Positions 22,760-36,637 of a DNA stretch of 64,000 nt are shown here, in pieces. This DNA is from Neoarius graeffei (Eukaryota > Chordata > Actinopteri > Siluriformes > Ariidae). How positions within the stretch are numbered: the first letter of the stretch is position 1; the number at the start of each line of letters is the position of its first letter. A model generated the notes under the pieces. That model saw only the letters and a list, made by a program, of their open reading frames with translations, had not been told where the DNA came from and searched no databases. The stretch is from contig NC_083592.1 in the NCBI RefSeq assembly GCF_027579695.1, positions 29,764,961 to 29,828,960 of the forward strand, read 5' to 3'. Position numbers and translations under genes: made by a program.

Positions 22760-23339
22760 TACTTAAACAGTCAGACATAATGAATTTCCACTACATATTG
22801 TAATGAACACAATAACAGGAGCTACCATACGGGCTGTTTGACAACCAAGGGTATACTTTACAGATCCACAATAGTCCAAAAATCAAACCTCAGTTTCTGT
22901 GTTTCTCTGCTGCCAAAAATGACCTTTTGAGATGGAAATTAACTGCGTAGAATTTCAGAGCTACAGGTCAGATACTGGCCGTGTTGCTTGTGGTGCGAAG
23001 ACAGCATATAGTGTATTTCTAAAACTGACCACCTTTCTTATAGTCCACAAGAGTAAGGGATACAAAGTGAAAAGCTGTTGAAATGGATGTGATTTTAAGT
23101 ACAAAATTTCAAGTACTGTGCAGCGATGTTTGTACATGGTGGTAACTGTAATAACAACTGAAGTATTGATGGTGAAGTGGCTGGCTGCTTTATGTCCCAG
23201 GGCGCCCTCATTCCTGTGTTACCTTCTGGCTCTCCCTTTTAGTTATGCTTTCATAGTTAATCTTGCCGGAGTCTCTGCTTTCACTCAGTGCAAAATGTAT
23301 CCTGTTCTTACTCATTAAGTGACATTGGGCATACCTAAC
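22760..23339. other. intron sequence, nothing recognised
   Basis: About 580 bases with no exon or named repeat. Confidence 0.4.
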
Positions 23340-23549
23340 AACCTGTCATCCCCCCGTCTCTTCCCTCTGTCGAGTTACATGTCGATCCTGAGACACCAGT
23401 GATGCTGACCTCTTCTGCTCCTTGGACCTGCCTGATCCATCCTGATGCCCTACATCTAGCTGGAGTCTCATCACATTGCTCCTGTGGAGGACGGCCCCAT
23501 ATGGACAGTCGGAAGTCAAACTTGGAAGATGCTCTGGACACTTACGGTA

Positions 23550-24820
<1,271 letters not shown>

Positions 24821-25245
24821 TATGGCTGAGGACTACAGTCGACTTGCTAACTTTAGGACTGCAGTTGTCATGAACAGTTTTGTGCTCAAGTTTCCATCAA
24901 TAAATAGTTTATAACTTCAACAAAACAGACTTCATGTTAAAACTACAATGAATAGTTTGAATGAATGAATGAGTTATTGAAGCAAGTTATTTATAAAATC
25001 ACGCTATCTGTTATCACCCAGATGAGGATGGGTTCCCTTTTGAGTCTGGTTCCTCTCGAGGTTTCTTCCTCATGTCGTCTGAGGGAGTTTTTCTTTATCA
25101 CCGTCGCCACAGGCTTGCTCATCGGGGATAAATCAGGGATAAAATTAGCTCAATTTTAAAGTATTTAATTTTCTGTAAAGCTGCTTTGTGACAATGTCTG
25201 TTCTTAAAAGCGCTATAAAAATAAACTTGACATGACAACTGAAGC

Positions 25246-25804
25246 GGGGACGACCCTTGTGGTTTTCCGGTGAGGACACTTTTTTTTTTTTGACAGACTC
25301 ACATTTCAACCACACATGAAGCTCTGCTGCAAATGTGTCCCGCAACTGTTTCAAGTTGTTTTTTACTGTGCAACAACAGAGTATCCTGCTTCAAAAGAGA
25401 CACATATTTTCTTTTAAAATCATTTACAACTGCATCATATGGTGATTGTTTTTCAGAGAGGACATTTTTGACGGGCAAAGGATCCTGTCGGAGGCACTTA
25501 GGTTACAAAAAAAAAGTAACTTCCACTTAAATATTTTTCTACTGTGAATGAAAGTATGGTATATGTTCCAAAGTAAAACCTAGTCAATGCCAAAAAAATG
25601 CAATTCTGAATTTAACCCAAAAAATATGTGCAATAATTAAAGTAGAATTAAATGAAATGACAACAAGGTCAAAACTGAGCTGCATTTGACTCTTACCGTA
25701 CAAGCATATTTATAAGCGCTTATAAGAGACGTCAAGGCTGTAGGTAGAGCGGGTGTGTCCCTGTAAAAAAAGATACAAGCAATTCCATCATATTATATTA
25801 TATA
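25246..25804. other. intron sequence, nothing recognised
   Basis: About 560 bases with short homopolymer runs and no supported exon. Confidence 0.35.
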
Positions 25805-26275
25805 TATAAAAAGTGGCAAAGTTTGTTTGTTTGTCTTCAGCTAACGTTTCCATTTCTCGACGGATTTTCACCAAATTTGGCAAGTAGGTCCCGGGATGAC
25901 CCAGAATTTTGCAGATATAAACAAAATTCATGTACGAGTCCCAGGGAGGTCTCTGGGGGCACAACATCTATCCAACCCCTCCCTCAATGCCTTTCACGTT
26001 ACATTTATCAACACAAACTCTGGACAGATCTTCACTAAACATGGCACGTAGGTACAGGAGATGGCCACATTTTGGCAGAACTCAGAAATTCCATATTTGG
26101 GACCCAGGGGGTCCCTGGTGGGCCCTTGGGTGGTGGACGTTTGGATTTTTGTTTGTCTTGGGTTAACATCACCATTTCTTGACGGATCTTCACCAAATTT
26201 GACATGGAAGTCTGGGGGCAACCCAGAATTTTGCAAAACCTTGGCAACACCCGGGTAACCTGCTAGTACATACTG
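25805..26275 (+). repeat. internally repeated dispersed sequence
   Basis: Blocks such as TTTCTCGACGGATTTTCACC, GACCCAGAATTTTGC and GTCCCTGGTGGGC recur at about 25,855, 26,020 and 26,175, giving an internal period of about 160 bases. The end CACCCGGGTAACCTGCTAG is characteristic of a noncoding fish repeat. No coding meaning is apparent. Confidence 0.5.
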
Positions 26276-26867
26276 GGCCTAGTTGCAGGAGTTAGTTGGT
26301 GTTATTCAAAGAGACAACCCTGATTGTGAAACAGCCCGTATATAATGCTTAAAGTGACAATGTTGTACAAAATGACATCGCTTTGAAACTCAGTGAGGTA
26401 GAACTGCACTTCATTTCTAATCCATAAAAGTGACAAATGTGAAGGCCAACATATTTCAATCTGAATTATTTCCTTGATCATGAGCTTCAAGTTTTTCCTG
26501 GTGCAACTAAAGCCTATAGTTAGTTGCCACACTCTCGCTGCTATTTGCCAGACTGAAGAGGAGATGCTCCATAAGGCCACATAAATATCTCTGAGAGGCA
26601 ACATTATACGGATGATTGAATGCAATGATGCACCCCTTCTGCCGAGCCATTTCAGGCCATGAAAAGCCGGCATTCCACCAGCTCATTGTGTAAATATTTG
26701 CCATCGGTGTCTCCAGTCGGAGCAGTTTTGCAGAGAGCGAGTGCTTGGCACCAAGGGCGAGAAAGAGAGCAATAGATAGATTTACAGAGAGCGAGGGCAA
26801 GAGAGAGGTGTAAGGGAGAAGCAGCACAGGAAAAGCTTGGGGCGGTTAGCGGCTGCTTTGCTGAAGA

Positions 26868-26903
<36 letters not shown>

Positions 26904-28111
26904 ACAACGAGCCCTGAGGAACCAGGGCCACCTAAGGAAAACCTGGAACAGTGCAGAGAGCGAAGCGGAGGTGTTTGAGTTGGAAAGCTGATGAAGGCTG
27001 TTCATTCCAGTGTTTGGGATGGAAGAACGTGAAGCAGGGCAATGGCTTGTGTTTCAGATGGCTTTCGCATGGCTATGGTGGAAATATAATACTAATAATA
27101 ATAATCTTTATTTTTGTAGCACCTTTCAGAGAAAGAAGCAGCTTTACAGGAGATGAAGAACACAACATTATATTCATACAGCTGGATGAGGGCTCTGATT
27201 CAAAAGGAATAAAATTAAAGTATCAATCGGAATTTCCCCCAAAAGAAAAACTCATCTTTTAAAAATAGACTGGTCTGATAAAAGCTCAAGCAAATAAACG
27301 GTAGCAAAAATCATTTTTTCTTGTTTGTAATAGTTGAGGAAATCAGCGTAAATCTGGAAAGTCTCACTTAAGTCTCGGTTGAATTAAATACACAGACGTT
27401 ACATCAGTAAGCATTTTAAATATTAATATCAAGAGCTGCCTTCGGCTGCGTTCGTGTTTAAAAACTATACTTCTTTATATGTTTCTTGGCTCTGCTACAA
27501 TATTTCAGCTCAGACAATGTCACAAGACAACCTGATGGGAAGAAAAGCCTTGACAGGCTGAACTGTATCACTTGATATATTCACTCTTTCTGATCACTGG
27601 TGTAAACTGGAAAAAGCATTTCGATGTGTTTCTCTAGATGTCCTGTAGCTCAATGAACACTCCTCTTCGGCAGAGGCTTAACTCCACTGAGGTAATTCGA
27701 CGCAGAGGACACTGGTTTCATTTCACAACACTGTCAGCATGTCCACTGAATTGAGCAGAGGAAAATAAGAGACGCATGAGCTGAAGTGTGAACTTTCGAG
27801 TGGACAGGCTACAGTGTGGAACATGTGGGACAGGTGCAGCCACAACCACCGTCACACAGGCCTGGGTGTCACAGTTATTATCCAAGAGTAGGCAGTAATG
27901 GCGTGTGTGTGTGTGTGGTTATTAAGGGCTGATGTCAACACTCAAGTCTGCTGAGTGGAGTCTAATCAGGCCTGCGCTGCCACGGGCTCCTACACGGGGA
28001 GGTCTGGGCTGCAGTCCATGTCTGTCACACGCCCATAACCACACACCAACACTGAGCATGGATAAGTGACTCACACACTCGCACAACCACACACCAGGGC
28101 CAACTGGTGTG

Positions 28112-28156
<45 letters not shown>

Positions 28157-28370
28157 TACATCTTACTAACCTTCTGAGGACCGTCCACTGGTGTAATTAT
28201 TAATGCAGCTAATTAATGATATGCTTTAGTCTAGTTAGTAAAAACCTCTTAGTTTTTTTTGTTTGTTTGTTTTTTAAACGGTCATATTCCTATACATGCC
28301 TGCATACATACAGGACTAAACCTTACCTTCCTATTTCTCTTTCTAGCCCTTTTTACACACACATTCACGA
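26276..28370. other. intron sequence with CA/GT microsatellites
   Basis: No supported exon. (CA)n tracts are at about 26,870-26,900 and 28,114-28,154, with a (GT)n tract at about 27,903-27,918. A short dispersed fragment with TTTATTTTTGTAGCACCTTT lies near 27,105. GAGAGAG-rich patches occur near 26,760-26,810. Confidence 0.45.
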
Positions 28371-29259
28371 TTAGTCTATCCACATTCACAGGATATGAGC
28401 AATCGTGGGCTCTGATCGGCTACCCTACTACTAGGCTGTCAGCTCATATACCATGAGTAGAGAAAAACAAAATGGTGGAGCGTGTTGCTGAACCAACTGA
28501 TGATGAAATAAAAACTCGAAAACAAAACCCCCAAAAATAAAATAAAAAAAGCAACAAAATATGGAATGAAAGTATTTCATGGTAAGAACATGTGTTTTAT
28601 CTCATCTCATCTCATTATCTCTAGCCGCTTTATCCTTCTACAGGGTCGCAGGCAAGCTGGAGCCTATCCCAGCTGACTACGGGCGAAAGGCAGGGTACAC
28701 CCTGGACAAGTCGCCAGGTCATCACAGGGCTGACACATAGACACAGACAACCATTCACACTCACATTCACACCTACGCTCAATTTAGAGTCACCAGTTAA
28801 CCTAACCTGCATGTCTTTGGACTGTGGGGGAAACCGGTGCACCCGGAGGAAACCCACGCGGACACGGGGAGAACATGCAAACTCCGCACAGAAAGGCCCT
28901 CGCCGGCCACGGGGCTCGAACCCGGACCTTCTTGCTGTGAGGCGACAACGCTAACCACTACACCACCGTGCCGCCCATGTGTTTTATATTTCAAGAATTA
29001 TTATTATAGCATTTTTCACAAATTGCTATGGGCATTTCGCCGGTTTGTTTACATTCTAAGCGGAAATGAGTTTTATTTATCGAATTTGCAAAAATTAAAA
29101 ATAAAATTGCTGTGTTTCTCAAAATCCAGTGAACGTGGATAGAATAAAACAGTTATTCCCACTCAATCTCCTCGTACATGGATTATGGCCAACTCAGTGC
29201 TACGCGTCTCGTTGACTATCAGCTCATGTACGACTCGATTTCATGGAATAACTGTTAAA
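28371..29259 (+). mobile_element. hairpin-ended repeat family, copy 2
   Basis: It begins CTATCCACATTCACAGGATA plus TGAGCAATCGTGGGCTCTGA. It has the conserved AGAAAAACAAAATGGTGGAG and GGAATGAAAGTATTTCATGG blocks, and ends in the terminal palindrome (29,143-29,259) with TCGTACATGG / CATGTACGACTCGATTTCAT. A minus-strand SINE is inserted at 28,601-28,975. There is no coding frame. Confidence 0.8.
28601..28975 (-). mobile_element. GGCGGCAC-family SINE, full length
   Basis: A near-consensus copy in reverse orientation is flanked by perfect 12-bp duplications, CATGTGTTTTAT, at 28,589-28,600 and 28,976-28,987. It lies within hairpin family copy 2. Confidence 0.93.
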
Positions 29260-29387
29260 TATTGGTGTAAAGAAGAAGAAACCTCAATATTCCAGCTTTA
29301 GTGATTTACACTGAACCAATTAAATCTGGCAGGAAGCTGCACAAGTGTGTTTTTACATTGCAGACCGGTGTTCCACAACCACGTGTG

Positions 29388-31413
29388 CAGGGATGAGAGT
29401 GGGTCCTGATGAAAAAAGCAGAAAATCTGTAAAATGTCCTGAGGGTGCCGAAGGCGCCCGAAGTAATAAGGGGGGGTCCAGGGGGACACCCCCCGTGAAA
29501 TTTTTTTCAAAATGAGACCTTACACACCCTATTTCCTGCAATCTGAGCTGTAGTTAATTAAAACACCTGATGCCTATTTTCATACTTATTGAAATAAAGA
29601 CACTATTATATAGAACAATATGTATCAAAATCAATGTGTATTGCATTAATTCAAAATAATATCTACATTTTATGGGGACTGGTTATTACTCAGTCAACAT
29701 CACTTGTTTTTCTAAAAAATGTCCATTAAAATCCATAGTTATTTACAGTTCCATTAATAATTCAAATTTTCATATATTCAATATATTGAATTAAATAAAA
29801 ACATTTATATATCTTATCGAGACTGACCTTTTCCTAATGTCCACATTACTTGTATATGATTTCTTCACAATGTCTATTTAAACTTTAAAGGAACAGTCCA
29901 CCGTACTTCCATAATGAAATATGTTCTTCTCTGAATTGAGACGAGCTGATCCGTACCTCTCCGAGCTTTGCGCGACCTCCCATTCAGTCAGACGCGCTGT
30001 CACACCTGTTAGCAATGTAGCTAGGCTCAGCATGGCCAATGGTATTTTTTGGGGCTGTAGTTAGATGCGACCAAACTCTTCCACGTTTTTCCTGTTTACA
30101 TAGGTTTATATGACCAGTGACATGAAACAAAGTTCAGTTACACAAATTGAAATGTGGCGATTTTCTATGCTATGGAAAGTCCGCACTTCACTCAGGAGTG
30201 AAGGTATCAATGCGCTGTCGAAGCGCGCAGAAGGTGTTAGTACGCCTGTCATTATAGTGCGGACTTTCCATAGCATAGAAAATCGCTACGTTTCAATTTG
30301 TGTAACTGAACTTGTTTCATGTCACTGGTCATATAAACCTATGTAAACAGGAAAAACGTGGAAGAGTTTGGTCGCATCTAACTACAGCCCCAAAAAATAC
30401 CATTGGCCATACTGAGCCTAGCTACATTGCTAACAGGAGTGACAGCGCGTCTGACTGCGTCTGACTGACTGGGAGGTCGCGCAAAGCTCGGAGAGGTACG
30501 GATCAGCTCGTCTCAATTCAGAGAAGAACATATTTCATTATGGAAGTACGGTGGACTGTTCCTTTAAAGTTATATAGTTATCAACACTGTCAGCTATAAT
30601 TAAAATTATCATATAGTCAATGTAATGAATCAAACAAATGCATATTTTATGGGGACTGTCTTTATCTTATTGTCCACATCACTTGTATGTTTTCTTCAAA
30701 AGGAAGAGCACATGTCTATTCACACTTTTTACAGTTAAGTTGTTTACAGTTCCCAGTTATTTTTGAAACAAATTTTCATTGGACCATTTAGACTTCAGCT
30801 TCTTGGCCAAAGCCAAAAGCTTATCAGTCCTCTCTTTTTTCCTTTTTCTTTCATTAGCCAGCTCCTCCTGTGTTTTTACATGCTCTCACCTGGCTCTCTT
30901 CCGCTCTCTCTCACACTCCTCTCTTGCTTTCCTTTTGCTTTGCTAAACTTGTTTTTTATACCAGCATCAATTTCACATACCTTCGCTTCATCTCGCTTGT
31001 CAATAGTATATGGCATCTTGAGAAAAAACGCAGATTAGAGGAAAGTATTTTTGATATGCAGCTCATGAACATGTGTAAGTTTTGATAAAAGAAAGCGGAT
31101 GTGGGTGTCTTTGTAAAAACTGTTCTGATTGGCTATTATGGTCTCGACATCGATGTTTTGACCAGTAACAATGTAGATAACACGAATTTTACATCACATT
31201 CAACGAGATTAAATGAGACTAAAGATGGTGACTTACAAATAATGTGTAAACATCGTTGGAGTTAATTAAGTTTGAACAACATGAAGGAACATACCCCAAC
31301 CCCCCGAAATTAATTTACAAAAAACTCTCAATGGATTTGGCATAATATAAAAAGGTTGTTTTTTACTCAGAAAAAGCGGAAATCCGCCGAAAAGCGGAAA
31401 ACTCTCATCCCTG
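29388..31413. mobile_element. hAT-like element with nested foldback MITE
   Basis: The inverted ends are CAGGGATGAGAGTGGGT on the left and, inversely on the right, CAGGGATGAGAGTTTTCC. The flanks share CGTGTG directly at both borders (29,382-29,387 and 31,414-31,419). That is shorter than the 8 bp expected for hAT, so the superfamily call is provisional. A minus-strand Lys/Arg-rich frame around 31,018 starting MPYTIDKRDEAKV could be a relic exon. The foldback element at 29,889-30,563 is inside it. Confidence 0.6.
29889..30563. mobile_element. 675-bp foldback element with TTAA duplications
   Basis: The arms, about 300 bases each, are near-perfect reverse complements that meet around 30,215. Left end AGGAACAGTCCACCGTACTT; right end the inverse of the same. 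TTAA lies on both sides (29,885-29,888 and 30,564-30,567). TTAA targets are used by Kolobok and piggyBac elements, so this is a nonautonomous member of one of these. It has no coding capacity. Its length of uninterrupted pairing is the largest in the window. Confidence 0.85.
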
Positions 31414-31667
31414 CGTGTGACATGCCACAACAGAGTGTTGGAGTCTGAGGTGGCGTATCTATGCATTGGAAATATGAATATCCCGAGCATACTGGTGCTG
31501 CTTTACAAACAACAGCCGGTGAACTGAGTGTTGAGGTGCTTTTTTGTTAGCCATCCACATTTATACCAGTCTTCAAACACAACAAAGTTACTGAGCATCA
31601 CATACAACATGTAATCACTTCAATTCACATTTAAGGGAAGTAACAGCCGTAATATAAACAAGTATTG

Positions 31668-32398
31668 CCAGGCAAAACAAACCTCGCCCGGCAGCACTTA
31701 TTTTATACCTATATGTTGATAATGGTAATATTTCTCAACCATCAGCTGTCAGGTTATCGTTCTATGAAAATCTATGACCTTGAGTTTGACATTTCAAAGT
31801 CATTTAAGGTCAGAGATCATGGTGCCAAATGAAAGGCCATATGGGAGTTCCTATATGCTCATAATAGTAAACATTTGTCTATCGGCAACTGTTTTTGAGT
31901 TATAATGGAAAATGTTATTTTGACCAAAAGGTTGACCTTTCTGGTGACCTTCACCTTGACCCGATTACCCCCAAAATTTAATCAGGTAATCTACGGACCA
32001 TTGCCTACCTACCCTGAAAATTTGAAGTCAATTGGTGCAACTGTCTAGACGCTAGCTTGTTAATAGACAAACAAACAAACAAACAAACAAACAAATGAAA
32101 GTTTGAAAGGAAACTATGAGAGATACCCCATCATGTAGCATATCAATGGAAGTAGAATTGAAAGATGACCAGTTTGGAATTGGTTTGAAGTAAATATGAT
32201 GAATATGAAGGAAGATATTGTGACAAAAATTATTTGGATCTTTAGAGGTTCTCTTTGAGACCCATGCCCATCTATCTTGAAAGTTTCATGAAGATTGGTC
32301 CAGCCATTTTTACTGTAATGTTGCTAACAAAAAAATAAAGAAACCCCACCGAAAACAATACCTCGCCCCCTGGTGGACTCCGCCCCGGGCGAGGTAAT
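31668..32398 (-). repeat. dispersed repeat with CCTCGCCCGG ends
   Basis: The left end has CAAACCTCGCCCGGCAG and the right end GCCCCGGGCGAGGTAATAA, so the termini are imperfect inverted repeats. The first 200 bases match 2,110-2,460 in reverse complement. The interior has TGACCTTGAG/AAGGTCA motifs and an (AAAC)n patch at about 32,067-32,095. It is probably a decayed DNA transposon. Confidence 0.55.
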
Positions 32399-32451
32399 AA
32401 AGCCAAGCCGGCTCTTTTTTTTTTGGGGGGGGGAGTGTGACAAACTACTGC

Positions 32452-32498
<47 letters not shown>

Positions 32499-33370
32499 CA
32501 GAATCAGAGTGAAAGGTAATGAAGAGGAGCGGACAGACTCATATAAGCAACATGTTTGTGATCAGAAATATGTTGGAGGAGAAAGTGAAGAGAAGTAGGA
32601 AGTGATTTGAGGCAGAAAGGTGCACGGGCCTTAGATGCCATAGATGGGGACATTTGAACTTGTGCTGGTTTCAGAAAGAATAATGTCAAGGTCAAAATCA
32701 TCACACCCCTGTCCCGCTGCACCGGCTGTCCCTTTTGCACAGACGTTGATTCCGGCTTGGTTACTACCAACTGCTCTGGCTCAGAGGCGGAACAACACAC
32801 ATCCCTGATCCGCATTCGGACGTTTAATACAGAACGTGTGACAGGAAAAAAGGTATAAGATTCCCACCTTGAAAAGGCTGTGTAAAAGAGACTCTCTCTC
32901 TTTCTCTCTCTCTCGCTCACATACACATTCACCATACCAAGCTATTACACATCACTACACACTTTCACATAATCACACAATAACTCAAGGTGCCTGTTTA
33001 TGTTCATACCACGTCACACCCTTTCACACACTCATGTTAGCTTTTTGTTGAGTCATTCCATTACGCCAACCTTCCTGCTTTAGTTTCTCCCTCAAACTGT
33101 TTCACTCTCTCCCACAATCCTTCACTCACTCACTCATTCTCTCTCTTTCACTGCCTCACTTATTCCCACACACAAACACCCACCCACCCAATCCCACAAT
33201 CCTCTCACTCACTCGCTTAGTCTTTCACTCACTCCCACACACACACACTACCTCACTCGCTGCCTCACACACCTTCACACTCATCTCCTCCTCACTCTAA
33301 CACTCTTTCACACCCTCACTCTCAGCTGCTCCCTCACTCCCTCGACAGCATTGCATTTTTGCACTCCAGT

Positions 33371-33402
<32 letters not shown>

Positions 33403-34702
33403 AATAAATAAATAAATCAGAGATATATACATGGAGCGTCTCTATTTTATTGAATGTATTACTCTCAGAATTTCCCCTCATGATTCAAACCATAATGAAA
33501 GCTAGTTGATATGATGATGATGGACGATGGATCATGATCAACGGTTTAGCTTGCTTGTGTGTGTGTGTGTGTGTGTGTGTGTATCGTCAGTACTTCCATA
33601 AATGTGACCTTTAAAGCATTGTATGATAGCTGACAGGGTTAAACAGAAATACCAAGAAAAAAAAAAAAGACCTGTAATAATGCAGGAGTATCTGAACATC
33701 TGTAAAAACCTAACCCCCCCCAATGTCTGCTTGGCTAAAATAAAGTTCTTTGTTTTCTTTCGTTAAACAGGTACGCACCTTTTGTACTCTGATGTATTTT
33801 TGGACCAATTGTTTTATTTTCCCTCATTTTCCATGCTGAATATTTTCCATGGTAGACATTAAGTAAAAGAGTCATTACACTCATTCTTTAAAGAATGTGT
33901 TAACGCTGAGTGCAAACTGACAGCTGAAATTAAGTTAGTGAACGCGTTGGCGGGTTTCGGGGGGGTGGGTTGGGGGGTGAAGAAAGCAACGGCTTTCAGC
34001 ATTGTGCCGAAATGTTCCTGCCTGCCGGAATCTTTGTCCCCCCTCCCCTCTGTGTGAAAGCATGTACGATTCCCCCGAACAGCTGTTGTCTGTGTTTGTA
34101 ACGGAAAAACACAAGGATTTGAATTAGGGCAGGAAGATTCTGGCAGGAAAGAGTAGCACGACAGACGTGATCGAGAAGGAGCAGACAGCAGCGTATTAAA
34201 CATTCGGGTTACACGTTTAAAATAAATACACTGATTCAAAGCCACACCTAGGCTGGAGGCTTTTCTTCCATCTGCTCATTTTCACAGGGAAATGTGTTGA
34301 GGTGATTCAAAACTGGGATTGTTTTCCTGTCCTCTTTCGTAGCCAGAATATTGAAATGTACAAAAATTCTACATGACAAATAACGGGCGCCAAGAAATAG
34401 TGCTAGGAAAAGGGAAATAGTGAATAATGACATTTGTTCATTTGGTCTTGTTTGCTGGTAAATGATCCTGATCTTAGGTTACGTAGGAATATGAAAAATA
34501 TCGGGTTCAATGCAGGACTGTTGATGCCTAATGGAGAGAGATTCAAGTAAGAGGAAAGAAAATATAAGCAAGTTGAAGGTGGTTAACTCTTACGGAGGAT
34601 GGGAGCCTGCTATCTGGTGAAGGGGATGTTGGTTATTTTTTCTTAATTCTGTTAATTTATGCTCTCTTGCTTATAATTTGTGTGGTAAGTAGCTCTAGTT
34701 TA
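32399..34702. other. intron sequence with microsatellites
   Basis: No exon is supported. (GA)n at about 32,456-32,496; CACTCACTC-rich simple sequence at about 32,885-33,360; (CAT)n at 33,372-33,399; (GT)n at about 33,555-33,582. Frames overlapping these are low-complexity translations. Confidence 0.45.
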
Positions 34703-35068
34703 GGCACAGTGGTGTAGTGGTTAGCGCTGTCGCCTCACAGCAAGAGGGTTCTGGGTTCGAGCCCAGGGGCTGATGAGGGCCTTTTTGTGTGGAGTTTGCA
34801 TGTTCTCCCCGTGTCCGCGTGGGTTTCCTCCGGGTGCTCCGGTTTCCCCCACAGTCCAACGACATGCGGATTAGGTTAACTGGTGGCTCTAAATTGACCG
34901 TAGGTGTGAATGTGAGTGTGAATGGTTGTCTGTGTCTATGTGTCAGCCCTGTGATGACCTGGCGACTTGTCCAGGGTGTACCCCGCCTTTCGCCCGTAGT
35001 CAGCTGGGATAGGCTCCAGCTTGCCCGCGACCCTGCACAGGATAAGTGGTTATGGATAACGGATGGAT
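34703..35068 (+). mobile_element. GGCGGCAC-family SINE, slightly 5'-truncated
   Basis: It begins AGGCACAGTGGTGTAGTGG, and the body matches the family with TGACTT- and TCAGCTGGGATAGGCTCC blocks. The tail is CAGGATAAGTGGTTATGGAT. No clear target duplication is seen. Confidence 0.82.
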
Positions 35069-35081
35069 AATAATAATATCT

Positions 35082-35755
35082 GTGCTGCCCAAGAACGGGC
35101 TTTACGAACCAACTATGTTAAGTTCCACGTGGATAAAACGTCAGTGACACCGAATTGCAGAATGTGTAATGAGAGGGGTGAAACAGTGTAGCATGTACTG
35201 AAGCAAATGCAGTAAGTTGGCACAAATGCAATGCAGGAATGTGGTGAAAATTATTCACTGGGATCTATGTGGGCTTTCTCATGTGAATAGATGTGAAAAG
35301 TGGTGTGAGCACACGCCGGATGGAGTTCTGGAGACAGACAGTACCAAGTTACTTTGGGACTTCAATTTACAGCGTGACAAAGTGATTGAACATCATAGAC
35401 CTGATTTAGTAGTTCGAAACAAAAAAAGAAGAGACTTGCCAGATTACTGACATAGCTATCCCAGGAGATAAGATAAGGCAAGAAAGAGCAAGAGAAGATT
35501 GACAACAATGACGAACTGAAACAGAAAATATTAAAAATATAGCCTAAAAGGTTGACGTTATCCCAGTTGTTGTTGGACTTGTAGGTGCTGTCTCTAAAAA
35601 CCTGAGGAAATGGATGGACTGACTGGGTCTCAAGACTAAGATCCATCTTCTTCAAAAAATTACCTTGTTAGGGACATCACGAGTTCTGAGGAGGGTCACA
35701 CAGACCTAGAGATACTGCCAGAGTATAGATCACTCTATGAAACCTGGGTACTGGT
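35082..35755 (+). pseudogene. non-LTR retrotransposon tail with restriction-like endonuclease
   Basis: Read in the plus direction, the text AQERALRTNYVKFHVDKTSV is followed by NCRMCNERGETV, a CCHC-type knuckle. WDLCGLSHVNRCEKW comes next and then HRPDLVVRNKKRRD. The PD...D core of a restriction-like endonuclease is completed one frame over by DIAIPGDK at about 35,449. A further LRKWMDxLGLKTKIHLLQKI-like block lies at 35,600-35,660. This is the C-terminus of an R2/R4/Rex6-type LINE, which cuts its target with this nuclease before reverse transcription. An internal stop after GETV and the frameshift show that it is dead. The rest of the element is absent; a SINE lies directly upstream. Confidence 0.7.
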
Positions 35756-36271
35756 TGTGTGCAGCTTTCATATACTTCCAGGTTAAGATTATCATTGAGC
35801 CGTTTTAATCGAATAATAATTAACAGTTATTCCATGAAATCAAGTCGTACATGAGCTGATAGCCGATGAGGCGCGCAGCACCGAGCTGTCTATAAGGCAT
35901 GTACAATGAAATTGAGTGGAATAACCGTTTTATTCTATTCACATTCACTGAATTTTGAGAAACAGAGGATTTTTATTTTTTGCAAATTCAATCAATAAAA
36001 ACTTTATACAAAACGTCCGACAAAATCATTTCCGCTCAGAATGTAAACAAACCGGCGAAATGACAGGAGCAATTTGTGAAAAATGCTGTGATGATAATTC
36101 TTGAAAAATAATTAAAAAAAAGATACGTTCTTACTATCAAACACTTTCATTTCATATTTTGCTGCTTGTTTTTTTTTTGTCTTTTTTGGGGTTTTGTTTT
36201 CAAGTAGAGTTTTTATTTCGTCCTTGGTTGGTTCAGCAACACGCTCCGCCATTTTGTTTTTCTCTACTCAT

Positions 36272-36637
36272 GCCAGTCCTGCGCTGTGGCGCGTGCACCT
36301 GAAGGCACGCCTCAGGCTGCGCGCACGCCGAGTGGACTCCAGCATGCACGCTGTGAACTGTGCACACCTGAACACAAATAAGGAACTGTGTGTACTTACT
36401 TAAGGACCGTCCTGAAGCACGTTCAGGTCGAAGTATTATGCTATGTTAGTACGCATTACCAAACCTTTCTACCAGTGTTCTTGATTCCTGTGCCTGCTTC
36501 TCGTTCCCGTTTTCGCTTTGCCGCTGATATCCTGTTTGCGCCTCGCCCAACCTTTTTGCCTGTCTCACGTTTTGTATTTTGCCTGCCGATTTTGACTGTT
36601 TGCCTGTATATGTGTTTTTGTGTACTTTTTTTTAATA
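36272..36637 (+). mobile_element. LTR-like fragment (tentative)
   Basis: The 366-bp block has CTTGATTCCTGTGCCTGC, TTCGCTTTGCCGCTGATATC and TGCCTGCCGATTTTGACTG. Repeated CCTG-rich pyrimidine wording of this kind is typical of fish Gypsy-type LTRs. It has no terminal TG...CA that I can fix and no internal coding region, so a solo-LTR remnant is only a suggestion. Confidence 0.3.

Noticed and set aside
30110..30346. 78-codon frame in the foldback element
   Set aside because: It lies across the centre of a near-perfect palindrome. Open frames there mirror each other and have no family resemblance.
33000..33360. Repeated CACTC text as a CRISPR-like or telomere-like array
   Set aside because: It is irregular simple sequence without fixed repeat or spacer length. 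CRISPR is not expected in a vertebrate genome.
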